IMG/VR virus record: IMGVR_UViG_3300037502_002993
Location: 124,001 to 188,000 of that record
From: a virus
DNA: 64,000 bases
Direction: 5' to 3' (one strand)
Positions within the stretch are counted from its first letter, which is position 1. Each line of letters starts with the position of its first letter. Of this stretch, positions 23,656-33,700 are shown piece by piece. The notes below the pieces were generated by a model that was not told where the DNA came from, ran no database searches, and worked only from the letters and a program-made list of their open reading frames with translations. Both the position numbers and the translations under genes were made by a program.

Positions 23656-26142
23656 GTGTTCATTACACGACTGCGACTTGAAGGGTATAAGCGGTTGATG
23701 CTTGCTTCTATCAAGGTATTTGAGATTACCCCTCGCCACAGTTTACAGATCATTCTGGGTACAAATGGGTCGGGAAAATCTTCCGTGTTGGAGGAGATGT
23801 CCCCCGTTCCCGGGAACAAAGGGGACTATATCAAAGGGGGAAAGAAGATCTTCGAGTGTCAACACAATGGACATGCCTACGTACTAACCAGCCATTATGT
23901 CCATGGTAGTGGGAAGCACTCCTTTCTCAAGGACGGAGAAGAACTCAACAAAGGGGAAACCCTTCAGATTCAAAAAGAGCTCGCCTTTCAAGAGTTTGGC
24001 CTTAACAAAGAACGCTTAGATGTTCTACTGGGCATTACCCGTTTTACCTCCATGAGCGTGGCCAAGAGGCGGGAGTGGCTGACGGAGTTAAGTCCGGTGG
24101 ACCTCAATTACGCCTTTTCCATTCTGAAGACCGTTAAAGGAGCCAAACGGGATGCTGATGGGGTGGTCAAGCACACCGCACAGCGCATCCATCGGGAAGC
24201 CCAGGACTTTCCTGGTGAGAGTGAACGTCAAGCGCTGAAACAGCGGGTTGCGAAACTCACCGAGCAGCTTAACTTACTGTTTCAACACAGTCGAGTGCAG
24301 GGGCAGGGCACCACGTACACGCATATGTCCTTTGTGGACTCCCTTACATCGTCCTGTGAGGCCCTCAAGGGCATTTTAAAGGGTTACCCAGAGCTACCCC
24401 CCACCCTTCAGGTGAAAACCGCCCAGGAGGCCTCTGAGGCTGTTTTAGGCCTATCTAGGGATTACGGCCATCTAGCGGAACAACTGAAAGCCAAACAAGC
24501 GCAGTATCTGGAGTTAGAGAAACAACAACCCCAGGACCAGGTGACTTACACCGCTGAAGACATTGCGTCGCTGAAAACACGCAAGGAGGAACTAAGACGT
24601 ACATTAGAGGCATTACCGACCCCTTCAGGTACGGAACACTTCCCTCTGATTGAGCTCTCTGACTTCCCCGACGCCTCTAGCTACCTTAAAGGAGTGTTGG
24701 ATGAGTGGGAGGGGCTGATGGTGACCATTCCTGATAATAGCACTGGGCGCTTCTCTCGTGAGTTGTTACAACGCACAGTAGAGCGTCACCGAGCGCTATC
24801 GGCCATGAACAGCCAAAAAGAGGACCGCTGTGTTACCATCCGACGGCGCATGCAAAGCCTAAAGGCCTGTGAGGCCGTGGAGTGTCCTAAGTGTCAGCAC
24901 AGTTTCCGTCCTGGGGTCGACCCGAATGAAGTGGCGGCATTAAAAGCCGAATACAAAACCCTCATCGAAACCCTAGAGAAGGACAAGGTGGCGGTAGAGA
25001 AAGACCAGGGGTACATCGAGGCATGTCAAGAGTACCTGGAGTACCGCAAACGCTTCCATCACCTTAGTCGCATGCACCCGCGCCTGAGGGACTTCTTTGT
25101 GGTGTGGGTCGAGAAAGGGTTAATCCAAGCCCCTCTTACTTATCAGTCCGAGTATGCCCAGTGGCGAGAGCAGATGTTCCTCGCCTTAAAGCGGGCAGGG
25201 GAGGAGAAGGCCCTCAAGACGGTAAGTGAACAGCTGAAGATGGCGGAAGACACTCAGCGCTACCAGAACCATCACCTGAAACAACAACTTAACCACCTCC
25301 AGGGGGAGATTGAAACCCTCACAGGTCGAGTGAGGGATGTTCAACAGCAACATCAAGCACTCAAGCGGACGGTGGAGCACATGCGTCAGCATGAAGGCCG
25401 ACTCAACCATGCGATTCGTGAACTGGAAGTGCTGTTGACTGCCCCACCACAACTACTGGAGTCCTCTCTGGTACAGTTGGTACAAGAGCGCATTAAAGAA
25501 CTCCAACTGCAGCTTGCACAAGCCCAGGAACGTTTGTCTAAGTCTGACATTCAGGAGGGCATCCTCCGTGATCTAGAGGCGCAGCATCAAGCGGTGCTGG
25601 AGTCTCAGGGGGACTATGCATTACTGGTGAAAACCATGAGTCCCAATGAAGGGTTGATTGGTCGTTACCTGATGGGCTTCATGCAGATTGTGGTAAAGTT
25701 CATGAATGCCGTGATCGCACGCGTATGGACCCACTCCCTGGAGATCCTTCCCTCTAAGGTAGACCGAGATGAGCTGGATTACCGGTTTCCCTTAGACGTG
25801 CAGAACGGAGCGGTCACTCCACCCGATATTGCATTGGGGAGCAGTGCTCAGCGTGATATCGTAGATTTTGCCTTTCGTCTGCTGATGATGAAGTTCCTCA
25901 AAATCGAACACCTGCCCTTGTACTTGGATGAGATGGGGAACATGTTCGATGAAGAACACCGGGTTAACCTCGTTCGTTTGATCGAGAACATGTTGGAGGT
26001 AGGACACACCTCACAGGTGTTCTTTATCTCCCACTACATGTCCACTCACGGGGCATTGGAGAAAGCAGCAGACGTCTGTGTGGTGGACGACACCAACATC
26101 ACTGTCCCACAACGCTACAACGAACACGTCATTATTCAGTAA
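23656..26142 (+). CDS. sbcC: SbcC/Rad50-like ATPase subunit of recombination nuclease
   Basis: An 828-residue SMC-type protein with a GTG start preceded by TAGGAGA. The Walker A is GTNGSGKS at residues 35-42. Two long coiled-coil arms flank a zinc-hook motif CPKC near residue 410. The Walker B/D-loop region LYLDEMGNMFDEE is near 755, preceded by a signature-like segment GSSAQRDIVDFAF, and the switch histidine is in FFISHYMS. In the family this ATPase pairs with an Mre11/SbcD nuclease to process DNA ends; T4 gp46 is the phage analogue. No nuclease partner is seen here. It is the first gene of a three-gene + strand unit with dUTPase. Confidence 0.88.
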   Translation: MFITRLRLEGYKRLMLASIKVFEITPRHSLQIILGTNGSGKSSVLEEMSPVPGNKGDYIKGGKKIFECQHNGHAYVLTSHYVHGSGKHSFLKDGEELNKGETLQIQKELAFQEFGLNKERLDVLLGITRFTSMSVAKRREWLTELSPVDLNYAFSILKTVKGAKRDADGVVKHTAQRIHREAQDFPGESERQALKQRVAKLTEQLNLLFQHSRVQGQGTTYTHMSFVDSLTSSCEALKGILKGYPELPPTLQVKTAQEASEAVLGLSRDYGHLAEQLKAKQAQYLELEKQQPQDQVTYTAEDIASLKTRKEELRRTLEALPTPSGTEHFPLIELSDFPDASSYLKGVLDEWEGLMVTIPDNSTGRFSRELLQRTVERHRALSAMNSQKEDRCVTIRRRMQSLKACEAVECPKCQHSFRPGVDPNEVAALKAEYKTLIETLEKDKVAVEKDQGYIEACQEYLEYRKRFHHLSRMHPRLRDFFVVWVEKGLIQAPLTYQSEYAQWREQMFLALKRAGEEKALKTVSEQLKMAEDTQRYQNHHLKQQLNHLQGEIETLTGRVRDVQQQHQALKRTVEHMRQHEGRLNHAIRELEVLLTAPPQLLESSLVQLVQERIKELQLQLAQAQERLSKSDIQEGILRDLEAQHQAVLESQGDYALLVKTMSPNEGLIGRYLMGFMQIVVKFMNAVIARVWTHSLEILPSKVDRDELDYRFPLDVQNGAVTPPDIALGSSAQRDIVDFAFRLLMMKFLKIEHLPLYLDEMGNMFDEEHRVNLVRLIENMLEVGHTSQVFFISHYMSTHGALEKAADVCVVDDTNITVPQRYNEHVIIQ

Positions 26143-26151
26143 GGGGAACCC

Positions 26152-26574
26152 ATGAAGATCCAGTGGCCATGTTGGTTACACGCTCTTAAGTCCTGGGAGT
26201 TAGTGGATCAATATTACCAGATCACTGAGAAAGGCAAGTGGCACAAAGCCGGGGAGTGGTACCGTCCTGATGTGCACGACTGGCAACAGGACATTCACTT
26301 TGAACGTAAGGTGTCAGTGTGGCGCACTCACCTCATGGTGGCGCGCGTTGAGCGGGTGGGGCAGTTGGTGTATCGCAGACGGGCACTTAAGTGGTGCCCG
26401 CTGTTCTCCAGGAAAGACCGATTCATCCACGTGAGGGTCATTGAAAAGGCTTATGGGGACGCTGTGCTGGAAGAAGGGGTCTCCATGTCACTGCCTTTAC
26501 TTCGAGGCCTCACCGTGGTGGAGTCGGTTAAGTGCGGTCTACAGTACCGCTATCATTGGAACCTTAAAGTATAG
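26152..26574 (+). CDS. unknown small basic protein
   Basis: A 140-residue protein with AAGGGGAA before the ATG, 9 bp after the SbcC-like gene. It is rich in Trp, His, Arg and Lys (WHKAGEWYRPDVHDWQQDIHF, VYRRRALKWCPLFSRKDRF) and ends with beta strands. A nucleic-acid-binding role is possible from charge and context, but no family is recognised. It sits between a recombination ATPase and dUTPase. Confidence 0.6.
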   Translation: MKIQWPCWLHALKSWELVDQYYQITEKGKWHKAGEWYRPDVHDWQQDIHFERKVSVWRTHLMVARVERVGQLVYRRRALKWCPLFSRKDRFIHVRVIEKAYGDAVLEEGVSMSLPLLRGLTVVESVKCGLQYRYHWNLKV

Positions 26575-26588
26575 TAAGGAGTTTAATC

Positions 26589-27173
26589 ATGAAAGTCAAT
26601 ACGTTAGGTCAGTCGATCATCAGTGAGGCTGTGGAGATTATAGCTAAAGCACATGGTGGGGAAGTGGGGGCAATTCAACTTCAAGTAAGTAATCCCATCG
26701 AAGTGAAATTTGTGGAAGAGAGCTTTGACCTCCTGCCCGATGAGGTGGTGGAGCATGTACGTGGTGAATACCTTAAGGCAGCGACTGAGGGAAGTGCTGG
26801 CATTGATCTGCGCTATCTGGGAGCCGAACCTTTGGTATTGGCTCCGGGTGAAACACGCTTAATTCCTACGGGACTTGCGATCTTCCTTCGCGATCCTGAA
26901 TATGTCGGGAAGGCCTACCCCCGCAGTGGACTTGGTGTGAAAGGACTGGTGCTCGGGAACCTAACAGGCATCATCGACTCCGACTATCAGCAAGAAATTA
27001 AACTTTGTCTGTGGAACCGCAATCCTGAAGGAGGTCAGGTGTTTGAGATTAACCCCGGTGAACGCGTAGCTCAGTACGTGATAGAACGTAAAGTGATTGT
27101 GAACTTCGAAATAGTGGAAGGGTTTAGTAGTAATACAGGGCGTGGTGGATTTGGTAGCAGTGGCCTGAAGTAA
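26589..27173 (+). CDS. dut: dUTP diphosphatase
   Basis: A 194-residue trimeric-type dUTPase, which converts dUTP to dUMP and pyrophosphate and so keeps uracil out of phage DNA. All five motifs are in order: GSAGIDLR (I), PRSGLG (II), GIIDSDYQQEI (III, with the catalytic Asp and a Tyr platform), PGERVAQYV (IV), RGGFGSSG (V, C-terminal P-loop-like arm). The N-terminus carries about 45 extra residues compared with the usual 150. AAGGAG precedes the ATG. It is the last gene of its unit, with a tagged terminator three bases after the stop. Confidence 0.95.
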   Translation: MKVNTLGQSIISEAVEIIAKAHGGEVGAIQLQVSNPIEVKFVEESFDLLPDEVVEHVRGEYLKAATEGSAGIDLRYLGAEPLVLAPGETRLIPTGLAIFLRDPEYVGKAYPRSGLGVKGLVLGNLTGIIDSDYQQEIKLCLWNRNPEGGQVFEINPGERVAQYVIERKVIVNFEIVEGFSSNTGRGGFGSSGLK

Positions 27174-27175
27174 AT

Positions 27176-27217
27176 GACATAAAGTCCCCCTCCCACTGTG
27201 GGAGGGGGCTATGCCAT
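27176..27217. terminator. bidirectional hairpin terminator with TATGCC tag
   Basis: GACATAA, stem CCCCCTCCC/GGGAGGGGG (27186-27194 with 27200-27208), then CTATGCC. It lies directly after dut and faces the end of the minus-strand fibre gene. Confidence 0.8.
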
Positions 27218-27298
27218 CATCTATTTTTTCAACGCGTTTCGTCCGGGCGTTACCATCCCTCAACGCGTATTCTCATTAGACCACGGGGGTCAAAGCGG

Positions 27299-27486
27299 CA
27301 CGCCCCCACTGGTGGGCGGTGTGAGTGCCCATCAGTTGTCTAAGATGGGGACGAGTACCGCTCTCCCCCAGTGGTGGGCGGTCCGTGTGACGGTGGCGTT
27401 ATACCGGCACGAGGACTGCACGCCTCCATCGGTGAGCGGTGTGAGTGCCCATCAGTTGTCTAAGATGGGGACGAGTACCGCTCTCC
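27299..27486. repeat. 120-bp tandem repeats after hypervariable region B
   Basis: Read on the minus strand, the tail of copy B is followed by T1, T2, T1. The block 27311-27370 is nearly identical to 27431-27490, a 120-bp period. It is almost identical to the flank of copy A 14 kb away, including untranslated bases, which argues for recent copying or gene conversion. Confidence 0.82.
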
Positions 27487-28288
27487 AACCAAAATGCGAA
27501 TTCGTACCCGAAGAGGTACTGCGACCCAAGAACGTAACACCAGAAAGACCACGATGCACGCGCTGGGTGCTGGTGGCGGTGGTTTCTTGACACCAGTTGG
27601 CGCGACCATTGTCGGTACCACGTAATACCAAATCACTGTCACTGTACTGCGCCCAGGCGCCGAAAGGCGCGGCAGTGGGGTCGGTGTGCACCGTGGGGTT
27701 ACTGGTGTCGGTGTGCACACCGGAGTGGATGGGGTACAACAACCGGTTCCACTCCGACCCGTGGCTGGTGGGGAGGTCCCAACCCGTGGCATCGGTGGTG
27801 GGGTCGGAGGCAGCACCGCGCAGCAGGCGGACCTGGTAGGTGAGTCCATCAATCTCCACAGTGTTGGTCCCAAAGACCAGGCCCGCCGCGTGCAACTGGT
27901 CCCACGACACACTGTGTCGTCCCGGTTTCTTCATGACGTACAGCGGGGACCCGTCAAGGGAGAACTTGAGCCACGCCGACTCGGCATCATGTTGCAGGGT
28001 CCCCGCGGAGAGCCCTACTAGGGTACTCAGGGTACCGTAGGAGATCAACTCTTCAGGAGTAGTTTCACCGTAGAACCCCGCCTGGAGGTCTCCTCCAATC
28101 AAGGTTTGGGGACCCGGTCCCGTAAATACCGGCTCATACGCCCTAGTCCCCAGGATTTCAAAACCACCCTGTATGTCGTCGAGGTGAAAGCGTAACGCTT
28201 TCTTCTCTAAATCGACAGCCATCATCCCTTCAGGTAGATTGAGTGTGTTGTTAAAGGCGGTATCGCCATGAGTAAGTTTTGTCTTCAT
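27452..28288 (-). CDS. lectin-like fibre protein with hypervariable C-terminus (copy B)
   Basis: A 278-residue paralogue of the proteins at 12443 and 47740, with a perfect GGAGG before the ATG. The N-terminal 50 residues differ (MKTKLTHGDTAFNNTLNLPEGMMAVDLEKKALRFH). From FEILGTRAYEP onward it is close to copy A: LKFSLDGSPLYVMKKPGRHSVSWDQLHAAG, YQVRLLRG, GSEWNRLLYP. The variable segment then ends in the invariant GWRAVLVPILDN. Inferred role: alternative receptor-binding tip. It lies alone between dut and the small gene at 28349, with terminators on both sides, as expected for a mobile or duplicated unit. Confidence 0.78.
   Translation of the reverse strand: MKTKLTHGDTAFNNTLNLPEGMMAVDLEKKALRFHLDDIQGGFEILGTRAYEPVFTGPGPQTLIGGDLQAGFYGETTPEELISYGTLSTLVGLSAGTLQHDAESAWLKFSLDGSPLYVMKKPGRHSVSWDQLHAAGLVFGTNTVEIDGLTYQVRLLRGAASDPTTDATGWDLPTSHGSEWNRLLYPIHSGVHTDTSNPTVHTDPTAAPFGAWAQYSDSDLVLRGTDNGRANWCQETTATSTQRVHRGLSGVTFLGRSTSSGTNSHFGWRAVLVPILDN
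27491..27601 (-). other. hypervariable region B (DGR-like VR)
   Basis: 37 codons aligned without gaps to regions A and C. It differs from A at about a dozen codons (CAT for CCT, CTT for GCT, TTC for CGC, GGT for GAT, AGT for GCT, GGT for TTT, CAT for ACT). The interspersed codons do not change. Confidence 0.75.
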
Positions 28289-28309
28289 GTTTCCTCCATA
28301 AAAAGAGCA

Positions 28310-28340
28310 CGAGGACCTTTAGGGGTCCTCGCTTATGCCT
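28310..28340 (-). terminator. hairpin terminator with TATGCC tag
   Basis: Stem CGAGGACC/GGTCCTCG (28310-28317 with 28324-28331), next to CTTATGCC. Read on the minus strand it is followed by CTCTTTTT. It ends the unit of the gene at 28349 before fibre copy B. Confidence 0.75.
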
Positions 28341-28348
28341 TTTTGAAA

Positions 28349-28588
28349 TTAACCCTGACGGGCACGATACACCAACACGCCCAACTCCACCATGGCATTG
28401 ATTGCCGATTGCGTCAGCTGTGGATCGCGCTCTTTGATGGCCCGGTACACAAAGCCGCGTTTGGCCATGTTGTTGGTGTGTTCGGCATCGGCTTGAATGA
28501 CCAGAGCGAGGATGTCACGAAAGCGGGTGTGGTCGGCAAGAAGCGCCACCAGTAGACGCAGTGCAGCCTGCAGCAGTAGGGTTTTCAT
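28349..28588 (-). CDS. unknown small helical protein
   Basis: A 79-residue protein with AAAAGGAACC upstream. It is almost wholly helical: ALRLLVALLADHTRFRDILALVIQ, then AKRGFVYRAIKERDPQLTQSAINAMVELGVLVYRARQG. It is 22 bp from the large virion gene upstream and may be a small structural or accessory protein. No family is recognised. Confidence 0.6.
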   Translation of the reverse strand: MKTLLLQAALRLLVALLADHTRFRDILALVIQADAEHTNNMAKRGFVYRAIKERDPQLTQSAINAMVELGVLVYRARQG

Positions 28589-28610
28589 TTAAAGGTTCCT
28601 TTTGGTTAGG

Positions 28611-30674
28611 TTAAAAACGGTCGGTGGTCTGAGCCAACCCCTGTAGGGCACGAGCTGAAGGCATGTCCATCAGCTGACTCATGAAGTTACTGGGACTCTT
28701 CCAATGTTGGAAGGCTTGTAGCGTACGGGTCATGTTGAGATTAAGTCGTCTCCTTGCATAGAAAATGTCCTCAGGAGGAAGTCCCCCAAGAACCGCCATG
28801 TAATCGGAAAAGGTACTCTGCTCATCCCAGGTGGCACCCCCGAATACGGCCCCTGTGGCGGCGGTGGTCAACCCCATGGCCTGAGTGGTGGTTTCAGACC
28901 CATCCTCTCCCCGAATTGCCGTGGTGACGGTACCTAGCAGTGACACTTGTTGTAGGGTAGCAGCACTGGCTGCCGTACCAATCATACTCCCCCCACCGAA
29001 CGCCCCTTTAACGGGAACATGCAGTACGTTGGACAGATCAATTACAGAAAAAGAGATCTCGGCACCCAACATCTCATTCTCGGCATTCCACCCCACGTTC
29101 CCACTCCCTCGGGTAATGGTGATGGAATCAATCATGCCCAACTGACACAGTACCCGCCCTTGGTGCATGATCTGGCAGAGAAACGGACTCCCATAGGACG
29201 ATCTCCCTGTACTTAAAGGTAGTCCCCCAGCAAGGATCATGGCAATGGGGATATACATGTTGATAAAGCGTGACAGCTTATTTCCGTAGGGACTGTAGAG
29301 GGGGATGGTGTATTCAGCTCGTGGAAGATTGGCGGTGGAGTCCTCCCAATGTTTGGGGGCATCAATGAATGCACTCCCCCACAGGAAGGACAATCCCCCT
29401 AACTGCACACTGTCTAACAAGCCATCAGCAAAACTGGCAAAAGCACTACCCGCCTCTTGAACTGCTCGACTAATCCCAAACCCCATGGTGGAGAAGTTAA
29501 TCGATTTAAACCGATTGGCTTTGGCGTTAAGGGTATTAACCATGGCCGAATCGGTGGTGCTATTGGAGAAACTTTCCGATACCGCACCACGATGGTTAAC
29601 CCGGAAACTCGCCCAATGGGCCCCTTTACGTAGATTCGCTTTAAGAAAGTTCCCAACACCTTCTAGGTCACTCCATTCAGAAAACGACTCTGAAGCCGTC
29701 CCCCGATCATCATCCTCGATCTCCCCCTCCGCCATTACCGCCTCATAAAAATACTCCCTGGCATCCACGCCGGGTTCCGGATCGGTGGGGAGGCTATTGA
29801 CATAGTCTCGCATGCGTCCATGAAGGGCATCGATATTTCTGACCTGACTGGCGATCAGCCGCTCTTGTTCGCGTTGGTTATTGGCAATGCGTTGAGATCG
29901 ATTGGCCAGCGCCATGACATCAATACCGCCTCCCGGACGAAACAGATCCGGCATGTTCAGATGCGCCATTTGGTACAGTCGATTAAACTCTCCGGGATCA
30001 ACCTCAGCATTGTCTTCATTAAAGGCGCTGTCTGCGCCACCACTGAACACCCGGGGCGTAATGCCCATGTTAATGGAGAGTTCATTGGCGATGGTGTTAA
30101 CCGCACTCCAGTAGGTGTGCATTGAGGGTTTAAAGTAGTACCACTTACTGGGACGATTTCCCTGAAGGAAATTCGTTACCCGGGAGACCATTGAGGCCCC
30201 CAAGATAAATGGCTGTAAAGGGAGACTGACAATGAACCCCCCCACCAGCCCCACTTCGTACATGGTACGACTTCCACGGCCCGTATTGACTAGACGTGCC
30301 GTCTGGGCGTCATAGAACCCATTGAGGAAATTAAACCAGGTGTTAAAGCGCGGTACCCCAAAAGTCATATGGACGATCTGCTTGGGATCGTCAAACATTT
30401 CTGAATAGGCCCGCCCCATTCCTTCATCGGCATTTTCTGCCGTCCGTCCGATCCCCGGATAACGGACATCGGCATTACGGGTGAATTGGGGTGGGTTATT
30501 AATCGCAAAGTTACCCCCTAAGGAGGCATTGGTGAATTTATATTCCGCACTGGTGGGATAGCGCAGACGCTGTCCGCTACTGTATCCCCGACGGGTTTGG
30601 CTTGGAGGGAGGAGAAATGCCCGCCGGAGCCAATCACCATCAGTTCGGGTATTAGGATTTGTTGCTGTTGCCAT
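28611..30674 (-). CDS. large virion protein adjacent to transglycosylase
   Basis: A 687-residue protein with AAAAGGAG before the ATG. The N-terminus is polar; a hydrophobic segment GLVGGFIVSLPLQPFILGASMVS lies near residues 145-170. The C-terminal 200 residues include YIPIAMILAGGLPLSTGR, a beta-strand region with GAEISFSVIDLSNVLHVPVKG, and Ala/Gly/Thr-rich loops. It lies next to the giant transglycosylase protein, where phiKZ-like phages carry a structural gene (gp182 as I recall). Inferred: tail or injected virion protein. Confidence 0.62.
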   Translation of the reverse strand: MATATNPNTRTDGDWLRRAFLLPPSQTRRGYSSGQRLRYPTSAEYKFTNASLGGNFAINNPPQFTRNADVRYPGIGRTAENADEGMGRAYSEMFDDPKQIVHMTFGVPRFNTWFNFLNGFYDAQTARLVNTGRGSRTMYEVGLVGGFIVSLPLQPFILGASMVSRVTNFLQGNRPSKWYYFKPSMHTYWSAVNTIANELSINMGITPRVFSGGADSAFNEDNAEVDPGEFNRLYQMAHLNMPDLFRPGGGIDVMALANRSQRIANNQREQERLIASQVRNIDALHGRMRDYVNSLPTDPEPGVDAREYFYEAVMAEGEIEDDDRGTASESFSEWSDLEGVGNFLKANLRKGAHWASFRVNHRGAVSESFSNSTTDSAMVNTLNAKANRFKSINFSTMGFGISRAVQEAGSAFASFADGLLDSVQLGGLSFLWGSAFIDAPKHWEDSTANLPRAEYTIPLYSPYGNKLSRFINMYIPIAMILAGGLPLSTGRSSYGSPFLCQIMHQGRVLCQLGMIDSITITRGSGNVGWNAENEMLGAEISFSVIDLSNVLHVPVKGAFGGGSMIGTAASAATLQQVSLLGTVTTAIRGEDGSETTTQAMGLTTAATGAVFGGATWDEQSTFSDYMAVLGGLPPEDIFYARRRLNLNMTRTLQAFQHWKSPSNFMSQLMDMPSARALQGLAQTTDRF

Positions 30675-30701
30675 TAGGCACTTGCTCCTTTTGTTAACAA
30701 A

Positions 30702-30719
30702 GGGGGAGTTGCCTCCCCC
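30702..30719 (-). terminator. hairpin with GCAA tetraloop
   Basis: Stem GGGGGAG/CTCCCCC with loop GCAA on the minus strand, followed by TTTGTTAAC. It lies between the giant virion gene and the next minus-strand gene. Same design as the hairpin at 4433. Confidence 0.7.
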
Positions 30720-30727
30720 AAATGGGA

Positions 30728-33700
30728 TTACACGAGATCACGAGATAGCGCCGTCAGTCGTGATGCGGTATTAACCGCTGGGTTTTGCTGACCCACGGTC
30801 CGCTCGGCGCGTGGGGGGTTAGCTGGGGGGGTCACCTCACTAGGACGACTGGTGTCGTTAGTGTGTTGACGACCCTCCTCGCCTGCGGTGGCTGCGGTAT
30901 TACCACCCACCTGGAAACGCTCAGCGATCACACGTAGGTATTCGCGCATCTCGCGTTGCACTTCCAGTTGGTGTTCTGCAATCCGTCCCATGGCGTGGGT
31001 CTCCCCTTCCTGGGCCTGCGTCCTTGCACGCTGTTGGACATCCGCCATCCGCGCTTGTTGCTCGCGATACTGCCTGGCTTCCGTCACTGGGTCTGCAGAG
31101 ACACCAGCGCCGCCTCCATAACCACCACTGGACGACACTGTGGTCTGCCCGTCATACCCCTCAGCACTGGTATACTCACCTCCACCAGTCCCACCATACC
31201 CAGACGTGACCGGATCACGTGATGACTGAGATAGGTTTGCAAGGTTCATAGGGGCGGGACCGTCTGGTATATCACCCTCGCCTACTGCCTCTTCACTGGT
31301 AAGGAGAAGATCAACGGCCTCGTGACCTGCGCCGCCAAATACCGCTGGCGCTTGATGGCTATTGGGGTCAGGCACCTCCTGTGCCGAAAAGTCCCCCGCT
31401 GTCGATCCCGCAGGTAAATGCTCACGGATCTTGTTATTGACGTACTCGTAAATCTCGGCGAGTGTACGTGGCGCTCCCCGCCCACGATCCTTACGGAACA
31501 CCCCGGGATTACTTCCTGCTTCCCGTGAGAACATCTGTGTCCCAAGGCGACTCCCATCTTCTGCTAATGCTCTCAGGAAACTACGAGCACCCCCCACGCC
31601 TAAGAAGTGAGCCATGTAAAGGTCAGAGAAGGTCAGGGCTCTACCCAGTGCATTTTTCAAGCCATTGTAGTTCTCCCTTGTAAACTCCGCTGCCATCAAT
31701 GCCGCGATACGTGGGTCGCGACGCAGGGCTAACGTACGGTTTTCGTCACCGGGGTGAGGAATGCCGTACTTACTGGCAAACCGATCGAACACCCCACGTC
31801 CATTTTTGGTCCAAGTCCCTTTAATGAACTGGAACCACCCTAGAGCGCTTGAGGTGTCAGGTCCCACGTTAAACCGCCAGGTGGACTCTGTCCCGGCTAC
31901 TGCAAACAGGTACTCCCAGGGAATTCCCGTCATGGCACCAACAGCGCGCAGGGTCGGTGCAGCATGCTGTCGCCCTTCCCCTTCGGGGGCCGGGATCTCC
32001 TCCCATACACCACCCGTTCCCTCCATGGAGACAAAGTCCCCCGTTCCACGGCCAGTATGTGGCTGTGGGTTCACATTGGTATCAAAACCTCCAACATGAC
32101 CCCCAATGCCTGGGGTTTCCGAGCTGCGATACCGCACCCCGCTTCCCATGGGCTGGTACTGATACCCCTGGAGGTTGGCGCTCTCATGCAGACGACGCAT
32201 CACACTTTGTCGGGCCCTCTCCTGTGATGCTTCAGCACTCTGCGTTGACCCATCTGAGGAGGGTAACTCCTGGCGTGATGTGGTCTCAGAACTCTGCTGC
32301 TCCATGGCCTCAAAATGCGCCATAAGAATCTGTGCCTGCTGGTGGGCCACTGAGCCACTGTGGCCTGGCAGATCAACTCCCGCCTCAAACACCGACTCAC
32401 GAGAACGGGGCTCTAATGCCGCAAAGATTGCACGAGCTACCGCTGCACGCTTGAAGCGATCCAACACCCCTTCCGGGTTAGCTGGACGGGCATCCGGTGC
32501 CACACTCTTAAGGGCAGTCAGGTAATCTGCCAGTACCGGGATAAAGCGTTGCTGCAACCACTGCGCCCAGTAACGATAGTCGCGACTGGAGCGGTTCACC
32601 CCAAACAGTGCCCCAAACTCTTCAAAGAAGTGGCGTGGGGAAACGCTGTAGGTCGCCTTTCCATCCTCCCAAGTAAAACGTGAGTAGAGTTCGTCTTCGA
32701 TGGTGAGGATCGCCCGGGTCAAACTACTTTCCAGGTTTTCCACCCCGTAGGTCCGAAGTCTCAACTGCTGTAGACGGGTATACCCCGTATCCCGCGTTGG
32801 GAGCGCTACCCCACCACGTCCTTGGACGGTGAGAAGATCCCGTGGGTTAATCGCTCGTGATGCTTCAATGGTTGCAGTTGATACCGTGGGGGTATCGCGT
32901 CTTGATGCAGCGCGCTGGCGCTGTTCCCGTTCACGTTCCTCCTGTGTCAGTCCAGCCTGTGCAGCCACCACGGGACTCATTGCCGCTGCCTGATGACGAC
33001 GACGTTCCTCTCGCAGATTGCCCCGAATGCGCTCAAGGTAAGTCTGGACAAGATCCCTACCGGTAAGGTCATTTCCCCCTCCAAAGGGATCGACTGTGAA
33101 GGTGTACGGCTCCTCCCCAACGGCTCTTACCATGTCGTCCAGATAGTCCCGCATGGTCTCATCGTCCAATTGGGTATCTAGCTCATGGAAATCACTATTG
33201 GGGGAGTGGGTCTTCCAGGCATTGAGGTGGGCAAGCAGTACGGGATTGAAGCGGTTAATGGCCCAGGTATTCCATTGCTCAAAGTGGGCCTCATCCTCAC
33301 TATCCACTGAGAGACCAAATGGCTCCAGCAGGTGTTGGGGGTTAATCGCTCCCGTATTGATGGTAACCTCTCCATCAACTACCCGGACGTGCTCAAGTAG
33401 GGCAGCCTCCATGCTCAGGGCAGCCTTGACTTGAGAGTGGCTGTCGGGATCAAAACCGTACTGCACCATTCTCAGCTGCTGCAGATCCCCTTTAGTGCTT
33501 TGATAACGCCGCCAAAGATGACGCCCCAGAAAGAAGGCCCCAGTGGCAGCCGCTGCCCCCAATACCACAGGCCAGCCTAAGGTCGCCACTAATCCCTTAC
33601 CGGCGATCAATCCCCCCTTAAGAGCCCAGCCCGCAGGACGCATCAGTAGGTTCCTTGCCCCCCACTTAGCCCCTCGTCCTAGTGCTCTCGCCCCACGCCC

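Noticed and set aside
27198-27590. 130-codon + strand frame over the copy B tail
   Set aside because: It is the antisense of the repeated tail module and variable region; it arises from the 120-bp duplication.
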